Positions 53,933 to 57,973 of a stretch of DNA of 57,973 nucleotides are shown one piece after another. A program made the position numbers and the translations under genes. Numbering within the stretch: the stretch's first letter is position 1; the number at the start of each line of letters is the position of its first letter. Location: the NCBI GenBank assembly GCA_944383165.1, contig CALWON010000007.1:1-57973 (forward strand). Direction: 5' to 3'. Source of the stretch: an uncultured Oscillospiraceae bacterium. Lineage in GTDB: Bacteria; Bacillota; Clostridia; Oscillospirales; Oscillospiraceae. The notes below the pieces were generated by a model. That model did not search any database, was not told where the DNA came from, and saw nothing but the letters and a program-made list of their open reading frames with translations.

Positions 53933-54391
53933 TTACTCCAAAAATTTTTCCAATTTTTCTGCCACAGTTTTTAGTTCATCCATTTCAAGATTGCCATACA
54001 CATTGTAAATCACATTCCCATCAATCCATATAATACTACTATCGCCATCCTTGTTGTTGAAATATGCCTCACAACCTTGGATGAATCCAATGGAATCATT
54101 TGAATTCTCTGTATCAAGAATCTTTTCATATTGATCCTCTTTCCCCAATGTTTGCTGTATTAGCTCAAAAAAATAACCTGCATCATTCTCATAAATGATA
54201 TGGCATCGACCTGTAGGCATAAGTTCATTCTTTGTCTCCTGCATCCCTTCTGGAATATAGCCAAAGGTAATCTCTGGAAGGATGATGTCGTCTGCATCAG
54301 AGGCATGGGATGAAAAGCGATATTGTGTTAACTCATGAAACACTTCAATTACAAGTTCAATGACCTTGGCACGATAGGCATCCACAGTCAT
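53933..54391 (-). pseudogene. anti-sigma factor C-terminal remnant (DUF4367-like)
   Basis: The open frame matches only the outer part of clostridial anti-sigma factors: after the position of the missing membrane helix it reads DAYRAKVIELVIEVFHELTQ and ends with a DUF4367-like block (GFIQGCEAYFNNKDGDSSII, WIDGNVIYNVYGNLEMDEL). The cytosolic sigma-binding N-terminus and membrane anchor are absent. The ATG before TVDAYRAK has no ribosome site and lies at the junction with the sigma remnant, in a different frame. It could still be translated by coupling but would be neither anchored nor able to bind a sigma factor. Confidence 0.7.
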
Positions 54392-54395
54392 GAGC

Positions 54396-54650
54396 CCGCC
54401 AAAGGTCAATCGCTGTCCTCTCAACGATGAGAACGGTTAAGCTTTTCGTTTTGGGGCCCTTTGGATACTCAATTTGACCAATGATTTTTATGATTTTTAG
54501 AAATGACTCATGCACCACATCTTCCGCATCTTGTTGGTTATGTAAAATCCCATTGGCTATGTAAAACATCAAGTCACAATACTCCAGATAGATCTGTTCA
54601 AATTTTGACTTCTCCTCTGGAGTTTCCAGCATTTGCAGGTAGACGATCAA
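54396..54650 (-). pseudogene. ECF RNA polymerase sigma factor remnant, region 2 only
   Basis: Sigma region 2 is well preserved: LETPEEKSKFEQIYLEYCDL, LHNQQDAEDVVHESFLKIIK and TKSLTVLIVERTAIDLWR. Directly after this the homology stops, where region 3-4 (the -35-binding helix-turn-helix, about 60 residues) should follow; the frame then reads 12 unrelated residues from the anti-sigma remnant and ends at 54357. The family start (a few residues before YLQMLETPEE) would correspond to a TTG at 54650 with GGGGG upstream. A deletion that removed the end of the sigma gene and the start of the anti-sigma gene explains both remnants. Confidence 0.75.
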
Positions 54651-54737
54651 AGTGCAACCCCCAGTCCATATTCTCTCTCTTTCCGATTGTACCACACCAT
54701 AGAATCCTTTGACAATCACACCCATTTGGAATCAAAG

Positions 54738-54792
54738 AAAGCAGGTAGGGGTATTACAGCTATTTGCTATCATACACCTGCCTGCTTTTGAG
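54738..54792 (-). terminator. long-stem terminator after the nitroreductase gene
   Basis: AAAGCAGGTAGG (54738-54749) pairs with CCTGCCTGCTTT (one G-T pair), extended by GTAT/ATAC inside; on the minus strand it is followed by a T-rich run and lies about 25 bases after the nitroreductase stop. Confidence 0.75.
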
Positions 54793-54814
54793 GATTGTAT
54801 TTTATGATTGATTT

Positions 54815-55357
54815 TTATCGGTAGCTCAAAAGGTCCGATACCTCTTTGCGTTTGGGGGCTGGGGACTCTGCGGCAGGGTGTCCCACAGCGATGAGAGCCA
54901 TCAGTTCCTGTTCTGGTGGAATTTGCAGATACTCTTGTAGAGCCAGACGGTCAAAGACACCCAAAATCACAGAGCCAAGCCCAGCTTCATGGGCAGCCAG
55001 GCAGAAGGTCTGAGCGGTAATACCACAGTCATAATACTGCCAGCCCTCTCCGCGGTCGGTATCATAGGTACCTTCCCGAGTGAAGCCGCTGCGGTTTTTC
55101 ACAAAAGTCTGTGCAATTAACAAGGGACTCCCTTTGATGATATTGGCATTGTGGGAAAAGGACATGCAGAAGTGGTCTGCAATATAGTCCATAGTTTCTC
55201 TGGTTTCAATGGCTATGTAGCGGCTGATTTGGGTATTTTTCCAACTGGGGGCATAGGAAGCAACGGAAATAATCTCCTCCAGCAGGGCGTGGCTCACAGG
55301 TTCCTCTTTGAAGCTGCGTACACTGCGGCGTGTGCGGATACAGGTATTGGTGTCCAT
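54815..55357 (-). CDS. nitroreductase family protein, 180 aa
   Basis: FMN-dependent NAD(P)H oxidoreductase of the nitroreductase fold. N-terminal CIRTRRSVRSFKEEPVS holds the phosphate-binding Arg/Ser cluster, SYAPSWKNTQISRY the flavin/substrate loop, DCGITAQTFCLAAHEAGLGS the flavin-contacting helix, and VGHPAAESPAPKRK the C-terminal FMN-binding end. Natural substrate unknown. AAGGAGG lies 10 bases before ATG. A minus-strand TTGACA at 55416-55421 is a likely -35; its -10 (TGCCAT) is poor. Divergent from ruvC. Confidence 0.93.
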   Translation of the reverse strand: MDTNTCIRTRRSVRSFKEEPVSHALLEEIISVASYAPSWKNTQISRYIAIETRETMDYIADHFCMSFSHNANIIKGSPLLIAQTFVKNRSGFTREGTYDTDRGEGWQYYDCGITAQTFCLAAHEAGLGSVILGVFDRLALQEYLQIPPEQELMALIAVGHPAAESPAPKRKEVSDLLSYR

Positions 55358-55436
55358 TGGCTAAATTCCTCCTTATAGACTGGTTTATCTTTATGGCAGA
55401 CAGATTTAGGGGTACTGTCAAGAGAAAAATCGCCTC

Positions 55437-55465
55437 TTTCCAAGAGAAGAAAAGTGTGGTACACT
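55437..55465 (+). promoter_or_regulatory. candidate ruvCAB promoter
   Basis: TTTCCA, 17 bases, TACACT (55460-55465), 33 bases before the ruvC ATG. The -35 is weak. Confidence 0.4.
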
Positions 55466-55498
55466 GTACTCGTATCTTTGTTTGTGTAGGAGGTCTCC

Positions 55499-56020
55499 AT
55501 GCGGATTTTAGGCATTGACCCGGGGGTTGCTACCATTGGGTTTGGGCTGATTGAAGCACAGCGGCAGAAAAACACTCTGTTGCAGTATGGGGTCATCAGT
55601 ACCCCGCCGGGGATTCCCCTTGCCAGCCGTCTGTTGCAGATTTCACAGGATATGCAACAACTGTTAGAGCAGTTTCAGCCGGAGGAGCTGGCCATTGAGG
55701 AGTTATTTTTCTCTAAAAATATTACAACTGGTATTTCCGTTGCCCACGGCAGAGGGGTTATTTTGCTGGCAGCCGAGGAATTTGGGGTGCCCATTTATGA
55801 ATATACCCCCATGCAGGTAAAACAGGCAGTGGCAGGGTATGGAGGTGCAGACAAAAAGCAGGTCATGAAAATGACCCAGCGGTTATTACATATGAAGCAG
55901 ATTCCAAGACCGGATGATGCCGCAGATGCACTGGCTATTGCAATCTGTCATGGGCGGGCTGCCACCTCCCTTTTGAATCGGGAGCGGGAGTTTCACCCTG
56001 AACAATACCAGACGAGATAG
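55499..56020 (+). CDS. ruvC: Holliday junction endodeoxyribonuclease RuvC, 173 aa
   Basis: Resolves Holliday junctions. RNase H-like fold with catalytic Asp 7 (RILGIDPGVATIGFG), Glu in LAIEELFFSKN, and the final Asp pair in PRPDDAADALAIAICH. GRGVILLAAEEFGVPIYEYTP is the conserved central helix. Length is typical. TAGGAGGT 5 bases before ATG. First gene of a ruvC-ruvA-ruvB operon. Confidence 0.97.
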   Translation: MRILGIDPGVATIGFGLIEAQRQKNTLLQYGVISTPPGIPLASRLLQISQDMQQLLEQFQPEELAIEELFFSKNITTGISVAHGRGVILLAAEEFGVPIYEYTPMQVKQAVAGYGGADKKQVMKMTQRLLHMKQIPRPDDAADALAIAICHGRAATSLLNREREFHPEQYQTR

Positions 56021-56037
56021 GGAAAGGAATCGAATTT

Positions 56038-56646
56038 ATGTTTTATTACTTGAAAGGTATCGTGGCACATCTGGACGCAAATCTGGTGGTCATGGACTGC
56101 GGTGGTGTGGGATATGCCTGCCGTACCACCAGTTATACCCAGTTAGCACTCAAAGTTGGAGAGCAGGCCAAAGTGTTTACCCACCTCTATGTGAGAGAGG
56201 ATGCCATGGAACTGTTTGGATTTGCCACACAGGAGGAGCTGAATCTATTTCAACAGTTGATTTCTGTTTCCGGTGTGGGACCAAAGGCAGCACTATCCAT
56301 TTTGTCAGCCAGTACACCGGCAAATCTGGCACTGTCCATCATCACAGGGGATGAGAAGGCGTTGACCTGTGCGCAGGGAATTGGAAAGAAAATTGCCCAA
56401 CGGATAATTTTGGAACTGAAAGACAAGCTGGCAAAGGGACAGACCATCTCCATGCAGGGGGAGACCTATGGCGGGACAGGAATTACCATTATTCCAGAAA
56501 ACAAACGCTCGGAGGCTGCCGCAGCCTTGGCAGTATTGGGCTATTCCCAAAGTGAAATTAACATTGCACTCAATGGAATTGCATTGGACGGTCTGACCTT
56601 GGAGCAGGTGATTAAGCAGGCATTGAAAAAAATGATGAAGCCATAA
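56038..56646 (+). CDS. ruvA: Holliday junction branch migration protein RuvA, 202 aa
   Basis: Tetrameric junction-binding subunit that loads RuvB. N-terminal OB fold (FYYLKGIVAHLDANLVVMDC, GVGYACRTT), central helix-hairpin-helix motifs (LISVSGVGPKAALSILS, CAQGIGKKIAQRIILELKDK) and the C-terminal RuvB-contacting three-helix domain (SEAAAALAVLGYSQSEI, LEQVIKQALK). Seventeen bases after ruvC. Confidence 0.97.
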   Translation: MFYYLKGIVAHLDANLVVMDCGGVGYACRTTSYTQLALKVGEQAKVFTHLYVREDAMELFGFATQEELNLFQQLISVSGVGPKAALSILSASTPANLALSIITGDEKALTCAQGIGKKIAQRIILELKDKLAKGQTISMQGETYGGTGITIIPENKRSEAAAALAVLGYSQSEINIALNGIALDGLTLEQVIKQALKKMMKP

Positions 56647-56658
56647 GGGGGGAACGCA

Positions 56659-57720
56659 ATGGCGATTGATTTTTCTGAAGTGGAATTTGAACCAGAGGAG
56701 GAACCTCTGGTTTCCACCAGCCATACACGGGAGGACGATGGAGAAGGCTCCCTGCGTCCCCAGACTTTACGGGAATATATTGGACAGGAAAAGGCAAAAG
56801 GGAATCTGGAAGTTTTTATTCAGGCTGCAAAAATGAGAAGTGAACCTCTGGACCATGTGCTGCTTCATGGACCCCCTGGGCTGGGAAAGACCACACTATC
56901 CTGTATCATTGCCAATGAAATGGGGGTTAATGTACGCATTACCTCTGGACCTGCCATCGAAAAGGCGGGAGATTTGGCTGCGTTATTGACCAATCTCAAT
57001 GAAAATGATATTCTGTTTGTGGATGAAATTCACCGCCTCAATCGGGCTGTGGAGGAAGTGCTGTATCCAGCGATGGAGGACTATGCCATTGATATTATCA
57101 TTGGCAAGGGACCATCTGCCAACTCAGTGCGGCTGGATTTGCCTAAGTTTACTCTGATTGGAGCCACCACACGGGCAGGGCAGTTGTCTGCCCCTCTGCG
57201 TGACCGCTTTGGCGTAACCCTGCGTCTGGAGCTGTATACACCAGAGGAGCTGGCAAAAATCGTCACACGCTCCGCTGGAATTTTGGAAGTGCCCATTGAA
57301 CAGGATGGAGCTATGGAAATTGCCAGAAGAAGCAGAGGAACCCCCCGTATTGCCAACCGAATGCTGCGCCGGGTGCGGGATTTTGCACAGGTACGGGCAG
57401 GGGGCGTGATTACAAAAGAGGTGGCAGATGCGGCACTGACTGCCCTGGAAATTGACCCACTGGGACTGGATACCATTGACCACAGAATGTTGTTGAGCAT
57501 TATTCAGAACTATCAAGGTGGACCAGTTGGATTGGAGACACTGGCAGCCACCATCAATGAGGAGTCTGTCACATTGGAAGATGTGTATGAACCCTATCTG
57601 ATGCAGTTGGGATTTTTGACCAGAACCCCAAGGGGTCGCTGTGTGACCAAGAAGGCATATGAACATCTGGGGCTGCGTGTGGCAGAGGGACAAAGTGGAT
57701 ATGAGCAACTGACCTTCTAA
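56659..57720 (+). CDS. ruvB: Holliday junction branch migration helicase RuvB, 353 aa
   Basis: AAA+ motor of branch migration. Walker [10 protein letters not shown] at about 71-79, Walker [11 protein letters not shown] (about 118-127), sensor 1 LIGATTRAG, the arginine-finger region [12 protein letters not shown], sensor 2 [18 protein letters not shown], and the C-terminal winged helix ending [19 protein letters not shown]. The N-terminal 30 residues are unusually acidic but do not affect the core. GGGGGGA 6 bases before ATG; 12 bases after ruvA. Confidence 0.98.
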   Translation: MAIDFSEVEFEPEEEPLVSTSHTREDDGEGSLRPQTLREYIGQEKAKGNLEVFIQAAKMRSEPLDHVLLHGPPGLGKTTLSCIIANEMGVNVRITSGPAIEKAGDLAALLTNLNENDILFVDEIHRLNRAVEEVLYPAMEDYAIDIIIGKGPSANSVRLDLPKFTLIGATTRAGQLSAPLRDRFGVTLRLELYTPEELAKIVTRSAGILEVPIEQDGAMEIARRSRGTPRIANRMLRRVRDFAQVRAGGVITKEVADAALTALEIDPLGLDTIDHRMLLSIIQNYQGGPVGLETLAATINEESVTLEDVYEPYLMQLGFLTRTPRGRCVTKKAYEHLGLRVAEGQSGYEQLTF

Positions 57721-57738
57721 AAAGAGGAGTGTTGGCAT

Positions 57739-57973
57739 ATGCTGTTTTGGATTTTTATGGTGCTGATGACTTTACTCATTCCGGCTGTCATGGTGGGCTG
57801 TGGCTGGCTGTTTTTGTATCACCCGCCAAAGACAATCAATGGATTTTATGGCTACCGCACTAAATGGTCAGGAAAAAGTCAGGAGACGTGGGTATTTGCC
57901 CATGCCTACTGCGGCAAACTTTGGATGAAACTGGGCTGGTTTTTGGTGCCCATCTCCATTTTGGCAATGCTCC
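57739..57973 (+). CDS. SdpI/YhfL family membrane protein, 5' part
   Basis: Runs off the window after 78 codons. An N-terminal membrane helix (WIFMVLMTLLIPAVMVGCGW) is followed by the SdpI-family block INGFYGYRTKWSGKSQETW and AHAYCGKLWMKLGW, then a second hydrophobic stretch. SdpI itself gives immunity to the SdpC toxin, but most family members have no known role. GAGGAG 8 bases before ATG, 18 bases after ruvB. Confidence 0.8.
   Translation, partial: MLFWIFMVLMTLLIPAVMVGCGWLFLYHPPKTINGFYGYRTKWSGKSQETWVFAHAYCGKLWMKLGWFLVPISILAML

Overview
This window looks like a chromosomal segment from an anaerobic gut clostridium, most likely of the Oscillospirales/Oscillospiraceae group. The reasons are strong AGGAGG-type ribosome sites, sigma-A-like promoters, AddAB rather than RecBCD, MutS2, TepA-like ClpP, an NfnAB-type transhydrogenase pair, a biotin-carrying oxaloacetate decarboxylase/pyruvate carboxylase B protein, and Bacillota-style ABC/two-component modules. 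The genus is inference. No rRNA, tRNA, CRISPR array, IS element or phage gene was seen. Gene density is high and almost everything from 9.6 to 49.3 kb and from 55.5 kb onward is on the + strand.

Layout. (1) 0-9.5 kb is accessory and signalling: the tail of an ABC ATPase and its large FtsX permease (+), meeting tail to tail a response regulator / histidine kinase / ABC ATPase / FtsX permease operon (-), then a frameshifted chemotaxis receptor (-). (2) 9.6-20.6 kb: a zinc-ribbon protein with an acyl-ACP thioesterase, guaB, and an addB - pyridoxal kinase - addA operon. (3) 20.6-29.9 kb: rpmE, flavin reductase-like, hflX, YigZ, mutS2, HPr, uvrC, rsmD, coaD and a coiled-coil protein. (4) 29.9-32.4 kb: a tiny 43-codon gene with its own promoter and terminator, then a structured leader RNA before oadA/pycB. 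(5) 32.5-37.9 kb: rfbA, a surface 5'-nucleotidase, nfnA and nfnB. (6) 38-48.5 kb: ddl, murF, an ABC-F protein, a DUF218 protein, prfA, an 85-residue unknown, gph, a Sua5/TsaC-type protein, a DUF4180-like protein, coaE and an M18 aminopeptidase. (7) 48.6-50.8 kb: a TepA-like serine protease and a doubly damaged SulP transporter. (8) 50.9-54.7 kb (-): a more AT-rich accessory island with an unknown cytosolic-looking protein, a secreted PKD-like/CnaB-like protein, a small secreted protein and the fused remains of an ECF sigma factor and its anti-sigma factor. (9) 54.8-58 kb: nitroreductase (-), then ruvC-ruvA-ruvB and the start of an SdpI-family gene.

How the genes work together. DNA repair and recombination is unusually well represented (AddAB end processing, UvrC, MutS2, RuvABC). 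Cell-wall precursor synthesis (Ddl, MurF, RfbA, DUF218), CoA synthesis (CoaD, CoaE), translation (L31, RF1, RsmD, Sua5, HflX, ABC-F) and redox/carbon metabolism (NfnAB, OadA/PycB, HPr) make up the rest.

Most notable signals. The best candidate for an under-described element is the leader at 30281-30429. Starting just after a good promoter it has a closing 8-bp stem, internal stems, a possible pseudoknot, and a closing strand that can alternatively pair near the ribosome site of oadA; this has the architecture of a metabolite or ion riboswitch. Three genes carry clear lesions: the MCP (2-nt frameshift in a palindrome), the SulP transporter (internal deletion plus Trp-to-UGA) and the sigma/anti-sigma pair (deletion fusion). 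Paired inverted repeats between the histidine kinase and its ABC genes are a plausible response-regulator operator.
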